DNA of 64,000 nucleotides from Acidobacteriota bacterium (GTDB lineage Bacteria; Acidobacteriota; Blastocatellia; Pyrinomonadales; Pyrinomonadaceae). Below, one piece after another: positions 37,193 through 45,579 of this stretch. The notes under the pieces were generated by a model. The model saw only the letters and a program-made list of their open reading frames with translations. It was not told where the DNA came from and did not search any database. The stretch lies in assembly GCA_018269005.1 (NCBI GenBank), contig JAFDVK010000012.1, positions 434,001 through 498,000 of the forward strand, in the 5' to 3' direction. Both the position numbers and the translations under genes were made by a program. Numbering within the stretch: the stretch's first letter is position 1; every line of letters begins with the position of its first letter.

Positions 37193-38173
37193 ATGATGGA
37201 TACAAGACAGACTGTCGATAAAACAAAAGAGCCGGAGATATCGCTCTTTCTGCCGGTTCTCGACGAAGAAGAGAATTTGGTGCCGATGCACGCAAAGATC
37301 GCCGCTGCGCTCGCCGAACTCGATCGCAAGGCGGAGATCATCTTTGTTGACGACGGCTCGACCGACCGCTCGCTCGCGATACTGAAGGAGATCGCTGAAA
37401 AGGACGATCGTGTCCGCGTCATCAGCTTGCGGCGAAATTACGGTCAAACGGCCGCGATGGCCGCCGGGATCGACGCCGCAAAAGGCGAGATCCTGATCCC
37501 GATGGATGCCGATCTGCAGAATGATCCGGCCGACATAAAACGCCTGCTTGAAAAGCTCGACGAAGGCTTCGACGTTGTCTCAGGCTGGCGAAAGAACCGT
37601 CAGGACAAGCTCATCTCGCGAAAGATCCCGTCTCAGATCGCGAACCGTATCATCTCTTGGATCGGCGGCGTCCACCTGCATGATTACGGCTGCAGCTTGA
37701 AGGCATACCGCCGCGACGTGCTGCAGGACGTGCGGCTCTACGGCGAAATGCACCGCTTCATTCCGATCTATGCGAGCTGGGCCGGAGCACGCGTAACCGA
37801 AATCCCCGTCGATCACCACGCACGCACGATGGGTAAGTCTAAATACGGCATTTCGCGAACCGTAAAGGTGATCTTCGACCTGATGACGATCAAATTCATG
37901 GCGTCGTACCAGACAAAGCCGATCTATGTTTTCGGCACGTTCGGGATGCTCGCATTTTTGCTCGCTGTCATTGCCGGCATCTGGGCGATCGTCTTGAAGA
38001 TCGAGGGAACATCGTTCATCCTGACGCCTCTGCCCGTCATAACCGTCGTAATGCTCGCGATCTCCGTGCAGTTCTTCCTGATGGGCCTGCTCGCCGAACT
38101 CCTCGTGCGCACTTACCACGAATCACAGGACAAGGCGATTTATGCCGTGAGGGAGAAGATAGGGTTTGAATGA
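37193..38173 (+). CDS. GT2 glycosyltransferase (ArnC/DPM-like) with two C-terminal membrane helices
   Basis: A 326-residue enzyme from ATG 37193. The GT-A core has the nucleotide site EIIFVDDGSTDRS, the metal motif DADLQNDP (DxD equivalent) and the acceptor region HDYGCSLKAYRRD. Two transmembrane helices near 235-260 and 270-300 anchor it. Relatives transfer a sugar to undecaprenyl or dolichyl phosphate (ArnC, GtrB, dolichol-phosphate mannose synthase), so it probably makes a lipid-linked sugar for envelope polymers. The next feature downstream is the left REP of the transposase element. Confidence 0.92.
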   Translation: MMDTRQTVDKTKEPEISLFLPVLDEEENLVPMHAKIAAALAELDRKAEIIFVDDGSTDRSLAILKEIAEKDDRVRVISLRRNYGQTAAMAAGIDAAKGEILIPMDADLQNDPADIKRLLEKLDEGFDVVSGWRKNRQDKLISRKIPSQIANRIISWIGGVHLHDYGCSLKAYRRDVLQDVRLYGEMHRFIPIYASWAGARVTEIPVDHHARTMGKSKYGISRTVKVIFDLMTIKFMASYQTKPIYVFGTFGMLAFLLAVIAGIWAIVLKIEGTSFILTPLPVITVVMLAISVQFFLMGLLAELLVRTYHESQDKAIYAVREKIGFE

Positions 38174-38236
38174 GTCAGTACTGACTTACGTGAGCGACAA
38201 GGTCGTGTCAGTACCGTCTGCGTAAGCGGACGGGTC
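38173..38236 (+). repeat. Left boundary of the RAYT element: palindrome and REP hairpin
   Basis: AGTCAGTACTGACT (38173-38186) is a perfect 14-bp palindrome. The 30-bp REP at 38207-38236 begins GTCAGTA and contains CCGTCTGC-GTAA-GCGGACGG, an 8-bp stem (one G:T pair) closed by a GTAA tetraloop. The identical 30 bp occur in reverse at 38775 and 38869. Confidence 0.8.
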
Positions 38237-38255
38237 TATAATAACAACCTCGACT

Positions 38256-38768
38256 ATGTGGAACGATACCGACGAACCTATCGCCTATATGATCACATTC
38301 CGCACCTACGGAACATGGCTTCACGGCGATGAACGCGGTTCAACCGACCGCAGGAACAACCAATATGGCGAACCGTTCATTCCAAAGAACGAACGCTGGT
38401 TTGAGCACAATAGGAATTTGCTCAGGTCGGAGCCGTTCAAACTCGACATCAGGTGTCGGAGAGTTGTGGCCACAGCAATTCGGGAAGTATGCGACCACTA
38501 TTTTTGGCAGTTAGCCGCAATGGATGTCCGCACGAATCATGCCCATTCGGTGATCCAGTGTCCTGAGCATTCTTCAAGGAAGGCATTGCGGCAGTTCAAG
38601 GCATTTTCGACCAGACGGTTAAGGGAGGCATGCCTTTGGGCGCATGATCACAGCCCTTGGGCGGAAAAAGGAAGCCGCCGGTTGATCTGGAATGAGGCAG
38701 GATTTGCCGCCGCGGTGAATTACGTAAAAAATAGACAGGGCGGGCCGCTGCCGGATCTCGGCAGTTGA
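38256..38768 (+). CDS. REP-associated tyrosine transposase (RAYT, IS200-like HUH)
   Basis: A 170-residue Y1-type HUH protein. The opening ITFRTYGTWLHGDERGS is typical of the RAYT group. The HUH pair reads NHAHSVIQ at about 107-114, and the catalytic Tyr is probably the one in AAVNYVKNRQ near 156. RAYTs nick and move REP palindromes as single strands. Identical REP hairpins flank this gene in inverted orientation, which makes it a complete REP-RAYT unit. It appears intact and sits between a glycosyltransferase and asnB. No second transposase is present in the window. Confidence 0.9.
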   Translation: MWNDTDEPIAYMITFRTYGTWLHGDERGSTDRRNNQYGEPFIPKNERWFEHNRNLLRSEPFKLDIRCRRVVATAIREVCDHYFWQLAAMDVRTNHAHSVIQCPEHSSRKALRQFKAFSTRRLREACLWAHDHSPWAEKGSRRLIWNEAGFAAAVNYVKNRQGGPLPDLGS

Positions 38769-38898
38769 CGAAGCGACCCGTCCGCTTACGCAGACGGTAC
38801 TGACCGCGGTGGATTACACGAAAAATAGACAGGGCGGGCCGCTGCCTGATCTCGGCAGTTGACGAAGCGACCCGTCCGCTTACGCAGACGGTACTGAC
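38711..38898 (+). repeat. 94-bp tandem duplication of the RAYT 3' end plus REP
   Basis: Unit A (38711-38804) holds the last RAYT codons, the stop and the right REP (38775-38804). Unit B (38805-38898) repeats all of it, including a second REP (38869-38898), with about five base changes. The second unit would encode AVDYTKNRQGG instead of AVNYVKNRQGG, hinting that it came from another RAYT relative. Confidence 0.85.
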
Positions 38899-38906
38899 CT
38901 TTATTT

Positions 38907-40808
38907 ATGTGCGGAATTACCGGTTGGATCAACCTAGACACAACGAGACCTGACCTCAGCGACGTTGAGGGCGTGCTGCACTCGATGTGTGAGCGGATCG
39001 TGCATCGCGGACCTGATTCAGAAGGCATTTGGTGGGACGAGACGGTCGCGTTGGGAATGCGTCGGTTGTCTGTCATTGACCTCAAGACCGGCGAGCAGCC
39101 GGTTTTTAGCGAAGACGGCACGGTCGTCGTGATGATGAACGGCGAACTCTACAACTATCGCGAAGTGCGGGCCGAGCTCAAAAAGGACCGCATCATGTTC
39201 GTCACCGAGACGGACACGGAGATCCTGCCGCATCTTTACAAGAAATACGGCGACGCATTCATCGATCACGTCAACGGAATGTATGCCTTTTCGCTTTGGG
39301 ATCTGGCGAAAAGACGATTGATCCTTGCCCGCGATCGTTTCGGCGAGAAGCCGCTGTATTACGGCATCTTTGACGGCAAGCTCATCTGGGCGTCCGAATT
39401 AAAAGCTCTCATCGCTCACCCGTCGGTTACGACCGAGCTCGATCTGAACGCACTGCGTCATTATCTCTCGTTCGATTATGTGCCGGCACCGCTCTCGATC
39501 TTCAAGGGCATTTACAAGCTGCCAGCGGCCCATATGCTCATCGTCGAGAAAGGCGAGATCGAGAGGCGACGTTATTGGGATGTTGCTGCGGATCCGCAAG
39601 CTAGGTCGAAAGAAGCAACGCTTGAAAAGCGTGCGGAAGAACTTCGCGAACTGCTTTCGGAATCGGTCAGGATGCGGCTCGTTTCAGATGTTCCGCTCGG
39701 TATTTTGCTTTCGGGCGGGATCGATTCATCGACCATTGCGGCATTCGCAGTTCAGCATGCGACCGAACGCGTAAAGACGTTCTCGATCGGCTTCGAAGAG
39801 GACTCTTTTGACGAATCAAAGTTCGCGCGCTCGGTCGCAAAACATCTTGATACGGAGCATTACGAGGATAAGCTCTCGGCGACGACGGCCGGCGAACTTA
39901 TTGAGGACATCGGCGAATGGCTCGACGAACCGCTTTCTGACGGCTCGCTGATACCTACGTTCCTGCTTGCGCGTTTTGTGCGAAAGTATGTCACCGTAGC
40001 GCTTGGCGGCGATGGCGGCGACGAGCTTTTCGCGGGTTATCCGATGTATCGCGCTCATAGGATCGCCTCGATGTATCGCCTCGTTCCTAGCTTTGTTCGA
40101 AACGGCCTCGTGCGTCCCGCGGTCGAGAGGCTGCCCGTCTCGCATAAGAATCTTTCGTTCGATTACAAAGCGAAACGCTTCGTCCGAGCTGCCGAACTTG
40201 ATCCGGTAGAGCGTCATCATTCATGGTTCGGCTCATTTGCACTCGACGATCAAGACGGCCTGCTCTCGCGAGAGGTCCGTGAACGGACAAGTGCCGACAT
40301 CTATGCTGCGGCCCGCGAGGTTTTCGAGAATGGCCCGATAAGAGATGATCTTGCGCGTATGCAGTACTTGGACGTGAACTTTTATCTCGCGGAAGACATC
40401 TTGACGAAGGTCGATCGTTCGGCGATGCAGGTGAGTCTCGAAACACGCGCACCGTTCCTTGATCCACGGATCGCTGATTATGCGTTCTCTCTGCCGATGA
40501 AGTACAAGCTTCGCGGCTCGAACGGCAAGGTGATACTAAAGAAGGCTGTCGAACCGCTTCTGCCGAAAGCGACCCTCAATCGACCGAAGAAAGGCTTCGG
40601 CATCCCGATCGCCGCTTGGCTGCGCGGCCGCTTGAGGTATTTGCTTCACGATCTTCTGTCGCCCGAGAGACTCAAAGAACAAGGGATCTTCGAACCGGCG
40701 TACGTCGATCGTCTGGTCTCCGAACACGAACAAGGCATCGCCTCCCACCACAAGGAACTTTGGACACTGCTCGTTTTCCAGCTTTGGAGCAGGCAATTTC
40801 TTAAATAA
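38907..40808 (+). CDS. asnB: Asparagine synthase (glutamine-hydrolysing)
   Basis: A 633-residue class B asparagine synthetase. The glutaminase half starts MCGITGWIN with Cys2 as nucleophile, followed by RRLSVIDLKTGEQP and NGELYNYREVRAEL. The synthetase half has the ATP pyrophosphate loop LSGGIDSS and GDGGDELFAGYPMY. The C-terminal RPKKGFGIPIAAWLRG is typical of the exosortase- or polysaccharide-linked AsnB group, so it may amidate a surface-polymer precursor rather than serve asparagine supply. It starts 9 bp after the tandem REP, so its promoter may lie inside the mobile element. Confidence 0.94.
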   Translation: MCGITGWINLDTTRPDLSDVEGVLHSMCERIVHRGPDSEGIWWDETVALGMRRLSVIDLKTGEQPVFSEDGTVVVMMNGELYNYREVRAELKKDRIMFVTETDTEILPHLYKKYGDAFIDHVNGMYAFSLWDLAKRRLILARDRFGEKPLYYGIFDGKLIWASELKALIAHPSVTTELDLNALRHYLSFDYVPAPLSIFKGIYKLPAAHMLIVEKGEIERRRYWDVAADPQARSKEATLEKRAEELRELLSESVRMRLVSDVPLGILLSGGIDSSTIAAFAVQHATERVKTFSIGFEEDSFDESKFARSVAKHLDTEHYEDKLSATTAGELIEDIGEWLDEPLSDGSLIPTFLLARFVRKYVTVALGGDGGDELFAGYPMYRAHRIASMYRLVPSFVRNGLVRPAVERLPVSHKNLSFDYKAKRFVRAAELDPVERHHSWFGSFALDDQDGLLSREVRERTSADIYAAAREVFENGPIRDDLARMQYLDVNFYLAEDILTKVDRSAMQVSLETRAPFLDPRIADYAFSLPMKYKLRGSNGKVILKKAVEPLLPKATLNRPKKGFGIPIAAWLRGRLRYLLHDLLSPERLKEQGIFEPAYVDRLVSEHEQGIASHHKELWTLLVFQLWSRQFLK

Positions 40809-40880
40809 AGTCGTAAATTTCTACCGCTTGGACGCCAGAGCAATCGCGTAGAAACAAACAAAGGCGTATTATTGAGCTAT

Positions 40881-41849
40881 ATGGCTACTCTTTATCCTGA
40901 AATTGAACCCTTCGATTCGGGAATGCTTCCCGTTTCAGATATTCACACCATTTATTACGAACGCGTCGGCAACCCGGACGGCATACCGGTCGTTTTTCTG
41001 CACGGCGGGCCCGGCGGCGGATTGCTCCCGATGTATCGGCAGTATTTTGATCCGAAGGCATATCACGTGATCCTTTTCGATCAGCGTGGTTCGGGACGCT
41101 CGACGCCGCACGCGGACCTGCGCGAGAACACGACGTGGGACCTCATCAAGGATATGGAGGTTTTGCGTGAGAAGTTTGGCGTCGAGAAATGGCATGTTTT
41201 TGGCGGATCGTGGGGCAGCACGCTTAGCCTTGCATACGGAGTTACACACCCTGATAGATGCTTGGGGCTGATACTTCGCGGGATCTTTTTGACCCGCAGG
41301 AAGGAGCTGACCTGGTTCTATCAATACGGTGCGTCAGAGATCTTTCCCGATTTTTATGAACGCTATCGTGACGAGATCCCCGAGGAAGAGCGCGGAGATA
41401 TGATGGCCGCCTATCACAAACGGCTTACAAGCGATGACGAAGGAGTACGCCTTTCGGCCGCCCGCGCATGGAGCGTTTGGGAAGGTTCGACCTCAAAGCT
41501 CTATCCGAGTAAGGACCTTATGGAGCATTGGGAAGGCGCTCACGAGGCGCTGGCGCTTGCGCGTATCGAATGCCATTACTTTATGAATGACCTTTTCTTC
41601 CCGACGGAGAATTATCTGCTCGAAAATGTCGATAAGATCCGCAATATTCCGACCGTGATCGTACAGGGAAGATACGATGTCGTTTGCCCGATGGCGTCGG
41701 CCTGGGACCTTCATAAGGCCTTGCCGGAAGCTGACCTGACGGTCGTGCCGGATGCGGGGCATTCCGTCTCGGAACCGGGCATCACGTCCGCTTTGGTCGA
41801 GGCTATGGATCGATTCAAGATGGCGGCGAATTCAAGTGTAGCAAGCTAG
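40881..41849 (+). CDS. pip: Proline iminopeptidase (S33)
   Basis: A 322-residue S33 peptidase from ATG 40881. It shows the oxyanion HGGPGGG, nucleophile Ser in GGSWGSTLSLAYG, Asp in VQGRYDVVCPM and His in PDAGHSVSEPG. The cap segment SWGSTLSLAYGVTHPD and FDQRGSGRSTPH are characteristic. It removes N-terminal proline from peptides in the cytoplasm. The length is normal. There is no Shine-Dalgarno of note, and it stands alone. Confidence 0.94.
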   Translation: MATLYPEIEPFDSGMLPVSDIHTIYYERVGNPDGIPVVFLHGGPGGGLLPMYRQYFDPKAYHVILFDQRGSGRSTPHADLRENTTWDLIKDMEVLREKFGVEKWHVFGGSWGSTLSLAYGVTHPDRCLGLILRGIFLTRRKELTWFYQYGASEIFPDFYERYRDEIPEEERGDMMAAYHKRLTSDDEGVRLSAARAWSVWEGSTSKLYPSKDLMEHWEGAHEALALARIECHYFMNDLFFPTENYLLENVDKIRNIPTVIVQGRYDVVCPMASAWDLHKALPEADLTVVPDAGHSVSEPGITSALVEAMDRFKMAANSSVAS

Positions 41850-41924
41850 AGGCGAAAGGTTTATCATAAAAACCTGAACCTTTTACGGGCTCGAACGTCT
41901 AAAGAATAGGACGGCTTTTGTTGT

Positions 41925-42185
41925 ATGAATTTTGGTGGCTGGGAAATATTTTTAGTTGTCGTTGTTTTGTTTCTGCTTTTCGGCGCTTCGCGTCTGCCGC
42001 AGCTTGCAAAGTCGCTCGGTCAATCGCGCAAGGCTTTCAAAGAAGGGATGCGTGAGGCCGAAGAGGACGATCTTGCCGCTCAGCAGCTTCGCGGATCGTC
42101 GAAAGATCGGCCTATCGCGAACCTTACCGACGCCGAATTGAAGGCGGAGATGGAGCGTCGCGAAGAAGCTCGAGCGGAGCATTAG
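41925..42185 (+). CDS. tatA: Sec-independent translocase subunit TatA/E
   Basis: An 86-residue protein. A single membrane helix (WEIFLVVVVLFLLFGASRLP) with the conserved Phe-Gly hinge is followed by the amphipathic helix QLAKSLGQSRKAFKEGMREAE and an acidic, charged tail. TatA oligomers form the pore that exports folded proteins. This matters here because at least three reductases and a glycosylasparaginase in the window carry twin-arginine leaders. tatB and tatC are not adjacent. TatA and TatE cannot be told apart from sequence alone. Confidence 0.93.
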   Translation: MNFGGWEIFLVVVVLFLLFGASRLPQLAKSLGQSRKAFKEGMREAEEDDLAAQQLRGSSKDRPIANLTDAELKAEMERREEARAEH

Positions 42186-42206
42186 AAAACTGCCCGTCGG
42201 ACCGTA

Positions 42207-42998
42207 CTAACCTTTCTCGCCGGCGACCAGCGTTGCCTTTACAGAAAAGCGAAACGACAAAGTCCCGTCCTCATCGTCTATCAGCTTGGATAGCGCTTTT
42301 GTCACACGCTCAACGCCGCCCTCATCGAGCGAGCGGAGCCAACGCGGCAGCAGAAAGTTCTCAACAAGCGGCGAGGTTATAAATGCCTCGCCGTTCTCGT
42401 ATTCAAAGGTCTCATTGACGACCTCACGCTGAATATTCACCATTCCGAGCGACTTCGCAAGAGTTTCGAGCTCGGCGGCCGTTGGAAGTTCAGTGATCAG
42501 CTCTTCTACATTCGGCGCGTCCGGCCCAGTGTCTTCCGCCGCGACAACTTCCCACAAAAGCGAAAAGACCTCGCCAAAGCTTCCTGACGACGGAAGAAAG
42601 AACGCAACGTCCGCGCCGACGCGTGCTATGCGGATCGCTTCCTCGATCAGGTCTGCGGCATCATCTGCCGTTTCAAAGCTCGCGTCGGCGAGAACCGCAT
42701 CGAACGAGTCGTCCTCGAACTTTATCTGCGAAAAATCCACGCTCGAACGCAACGCGACGGCCTTGTCCATCGCGATCTGAAGAACTTCGGCATTTTCACA
42801 AGATGCAAAAACAGCTGTTTTCTCACCGTACTTTTCCCCAAGCTGCATCGCGTGGTTTCCGGTTCCGGCCTTAAGATAGGCAAGGTTTTCGCTGTCTGCG
42901 AGATCAATGTGCTTATCTACAAGCTCGGTAAATCGCCGCGTCCATTCATCGTGGATCAGGTCTGTTATAAATGCGAGCTCTTTTTCGGTCTTCGGCAT
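42207..42998 (-). CDS. Methyltransferase-like protein of unknown target
   Basis: A 263-residue protein from ATG 42998 (MPKTEKELAF; the frame is open to 43034). Residues 45-150 resemble a SAM methyltransferase: LKAGTGNHAMQLG as a weakened motif I, FEDDSFDAVLADASF as motif IV. The usual D/ExGxGxG is degenerate, so SAM binding is uncertain. The C-terminal 100 residues (VERVTKALSKLIDDEDGTLSFRFSV) are not recognised. It is divergent from the nickel transporter gene. I regard it as a methyltransferase-fold protein that may not be an active enzyme. Confidence 0.6.
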   Translation of the reverse strand: MPKTEKELAFITDLIHDEWTRRFTELVDKHIDLADSENLAYLKAGTGNHAMQLGEKYGEKTAVFASCENAEVLQIAMDKAVALRSSVDFSQIKFEDDSFDAVLADASFETADDAADLIEEAIRIARVGADVAFFLPSSGSFGEVFSLLWEVVAAEDTGPDAPNVEELITELPTAAELETLAKSLGMVNIQREVVNETFEYENGEAFITSPLVENFLLPRWLRSLDEGGVERVTKALSKLIDDEDGTLSFRFSVKATLVAGEKG

Positions 42999-43111
42999 AT
43001 ATTGATTAAACCGTAATGGAGGAACCTGCCGCAAATGACGATTCGCGCTTCCGACGTGCTATTCTAGCGGTTCAAGGCCGACCATGTTCGGCGTGCCGCA
43101 AAAAACACCTG

Positions 43112-43816
43112 ATGGAATTTTCAACGGAATTGACTACAACCTCGGTCTTGGCATTGGGTTTTGTCCTCGGCCTAAGGCATGCGACAGAGGCGGATCATCT
43201 TGCCGCGGTCTCTGCGATCGTAAGCGAGAAGAAGAATATCTTTACGGCCTCGATCGTCGGCGGCCTTTGGGGCATCGGGCATACGATCTCACTTTTTCTC
43301 GTCGGGCTGATCGTTATTTTTCTAAAACTCCAGATCTCCGAGAGCGTCGAATCCAAGCTCGAGGGTATTGTCGGCATCATGCTCGTCCTGCTCGGGCTGA
43401 ACGCGATATATAAATTGGCAAAGAGCGATACCGCCCACTCACACGCTCATTCTCATGGCGATGTTACGCATACGCACCCGCACACGCACGATGAGGCCGA
43501 GGCCGAGGAACCGCACCATCGTTTGAGTCCGCGTTCCGTTCTTGTCGGTATGGTACACGGGCTTGCGGGCAGTGCCGCGTTGATGCTGATGATCGTGCCG
43601 CTCATCCCTTCGGCATTTGTTGCGTTGTTGTATATCGTCATCTTCGGTGTCGGGTCGATCGCCGGAATGATGGCAATGAGCCTCTTGATCGGGCTGCCGT
43701 TCCACTTTACGGCCTCGCGTTTCCGGTTTCTGAATTCGGGCATTCGGGTCGCCGCCGGACTTTTCAGCCTGATCCTCGGCTTCTCGATCATTTACGAACA
43801 CTTCATCGCTGCGTAA
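43112..43816 (+). CDS. Nickel/cobalt transporter-like membrane protein (NicO/UreH type)
   Basis: A 234-residue membrane protein from ATG 43112, with about six transmembrane helices. LRHATEADHLAAVSAI in helix 1 fits the HxxxxDH metal signature of NiCoT/NicO transporters. The central cytoplasmic loop is very His-rich (HSHAHSHGDVTHTHPH), a usual nickel buffer. It probably moves Ni2+ or Co2+ across the inner membrane; direction cannot be read from the sequence. No urease or hydrogenase genes are nearby. The longer frame from 43016 is not membrane-like at its start. Confidence 0.88.
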   Translation: MEFSTELTTTSVLALGFVLGLRHATEADHLAAVSAIVSEKKNIFTASIVGGLWGIGHTISLFLVGLIVIFLKLQISESVESKLEGIVGIMLVLLGLNAIYKLAKSDTAHSHAHSHGDVTHTHPHTHDEAEAEEPHHRLSPRSVLVGMVHGLAGSAALMLMIVPLIPSAFVALLYIVIFGVGSIAGMMAMSLLIGLPFHFTASRFRFLNSGIRVAAGLFSLILGFSIIYEHFIAA

Positions 43817-43821
43817 ACTTG

Positions 43822-44472
43822 TTACTCAAATCTGATCTCGCCGAACGCGTCAGGCACGTGAAACGCAGGTGTCTCGGTCATTGTCGGCCTCCATGCAAGA
43901 TATCCTCGCGTCGCCCCCGAACCAACGCATCGAAAAATATTCCCGAGCCAAATGTCGCCCTGTTTAGGTGAAGCGCCGAACGCTGCGAATGGAACTTTGA
44001 TCGCCATCGTTACTTGCGTCCGCTCGATGGCTGCCGCTGCTTCCATCCGGGAGCAGAAGTCCCAGTCCGTGTTGCGACCTTCGCCCGTGATCTCGATCGC
44101 TAGGTCGATCCATTCGCCCGTCGGTGCGACCTCAAATTCAAGATACCGATTCGGTCGCTTCTTGTCGGGAGCGATAAAGATCTCGCAGACATCTCGCTCC
44201 CAAAGGCCATTGGTCTTCCGCGTGGTATCGGGCGTCGGATTCACGACGAGATCCTCGGCTTGGCGTGCTGTGAACTTCACATACAGATGCGTGTCCGACC
44301 ACAAAAGCCGAGCCTCTAAATGTCTTCCTTCCGGTGCCGTTTCTCCTGACCAATATCTCGTTATGGCGACGGCTCGGGCTTGCTGCCACGCCGCGTTCTC
44401 AAGGTCGCTGATGTCGAAGTCGTTCGCGATGAACGCGACGCTTGCGGTGAGTTGGTTCATCTGAGAATTCAC
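43822..44472 (-). CDS. CBM9/DOMON-like carbohydrate-binding protein
   Basis: A 216-residue beta-sandwich protein. ARLLWSDTHLYVKFTARQAEDLVV and WERDVCEIFIAPDKKRPNRYLEFEVAPTGEWID match the carbohydrate-binding family 9-like domain, and IWLGNIFRCVGSGATRGYLAWRPTMTETPAFHVPDAFGEIRF is its usual end. No signal peptide is seen, which is unusual for a sugar-binding module. The start overlaps the stop of the DUF2156 gene (ATGA), so it is translated with it. The ligand is unknown. Confidence 0.85.
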   Translation of the reverse strand: MNSQMNQLTASVAFIANDFDISDLENAAWQQARAVAITRYWSGETAPEGRHLEARLLWSDTHLYVKFTARQAEDLVVNPTPDTTRKTNGLWERDVCEIFIAPDKKRPNRYLEFEVAPTGEWIDLAIEITGEGRNTDWDFCSRMEAAAAIERTQVTMAIKVPFAAFGASPKQGDIWLGNIFRCVGSGATRGYLAWRPTMTETPAFHVPDAFGEIRFE

Positions 44473-45554
44473 TTTCTTTCTTTTCGTCTTGACGGTTTTA
44501 TCAACGCCCGAAATCGCTTGATCTCCGTTGCAGCAGCCTTTGCCAAAGCACCTGAGACCAATGCGACCGGTGCATTACCGCTGAACGCGTCTAGTATCGC
44601 AAAGAGCGTTCGGACACGCACTTTTGGTTCGCTGACCAGAACATAAACAGGCTCCCAACGCGTGGGCCGCAGCTTGGCTTTGAAGGCATCGAGCCCATCA
44701 AAATTGTAAAATCTCCGCCCGTGCCGACGAAGCCAAACGAGCATGATTCGAAGCCAGAGCGGCGGACTCTCTTCGGGCAAAGCAGCTCGCGTCGAGAGCG
44801 GCGAAATGCCGAGCGTTACATAATCTGCACCATCGGCGGCCAGCGTCCGCATCGCTGTGTCGATCATCAATTCGACGGTACCGTTCGCGGCACCGGGACG
44901 ATGCGGGAACTGCTCGAACAACCAGCCGTTGCGATTCGGCACGGGTGAAAGAATGACAAAGCCGACGATCTCATCCTTCATCTTCGCGACAAAAATGCGT
45001 CGATGTTCGAGCCGAGCGAGCGTATCGGTCTCGACCATGAAATGCAGCGGCGGGAGCCCCTTGGATTCAAGCCACGCCGCAAGCAGGTCCTCTAACTGAG
45101 CGTTGTTCGCGGCCTGTTCGACCGTCCATTCTTCGACCGTGACGCCTTTGTTGCGGGCGCGATTTACCTGTGCGCGGAGCGAACGATTCTTTGCGACGAT
45201 ATCGGACCATTCCCGCGGATGCCAAACCGGTTGGGCTCCGATCAGGAATTCTGAATGTCTTCCATCGTGAGCGACCGCATCTTCAAGCCGAGCTTCGGCT
45301 CCGAAATAGCACGTCGTAAGGCCTGCCGCTTTTGCATCGGCCTCGAACGCACGCGAAACCGCCGCAAGCCTCTCTTTCGTGCAAACCGGAGCACCGACCA
45401 CGATCCTCATCCGCGGAGCTCGAACAAACCCGACCACCGCGTCGCCGTCCTCAGAGAACCAGCGTTTAATGCCCGGATTTACGATCTGAAAAGACGTCGA
45501 ATTCCAACCGTGAGTGAGAACAAGCTGGCGTGCTTTGGGAACATCGGGATTCAC
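44469..45554 (-). CDS. DUF2156 / phosphatidylglycerol lysyltransferase C-domain protein
   Basis: A 361-residue protein of the LPG_synthase_C (DUF2156) family, which has a double GNAT fold. The core shows RSLRAQVNRARNKGVTVEEW, FVAKMKDEIVGFVILSPV and GTVELMIDTAMRTLAADGADYVTLGISPL, then FYNFDGLDAFKAKLRPTRWEPVY. In MprF this domain transfers lysine or alanine from tRNA to phosphatidylglycerol; without the MprF membrane flippase the substrate is open. It lies between a UbiB-like kinase and a carbohydrate-binding gene on the same strand, with overlap to the latter. The role is probably in the envelope. Confidence 0.85.
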   Translation of the reverse strand: MNPDVPKARQLVLTHGWNSTSFQIVNPGIKRWFSEDGDAVVGFVRAPRMRIVVGAPVCTKERLAAVSRAFEADAKAAGLTTCYFGAEARLEDAVAHDGRHSEFLIGAQPVWHPREWSDIVAKNRSLRAQVNRARNKGVTVEEWTVEQAANNAQLEDLLAAWLESKGLPPLHFMVETDTLARLEHRRIFVAKMKDEIVGFVILSPVPNRNGWLFEQFPHRPGAANGTVELMIDTAMRTLAADGADYVTLGISPLSTRAALPEESPPLWLRIMLVWLRRHGRRFYNFDGLDAFKAKLRPTRWEPVYVLVSEPKVRVRTLFAILDAFSGNAPVALVSGALAKAAATEIKRFRALIKPSRRKERK

Positions 45555-45579
45555 AGCTATCGATTCTACCTGATGCCGC

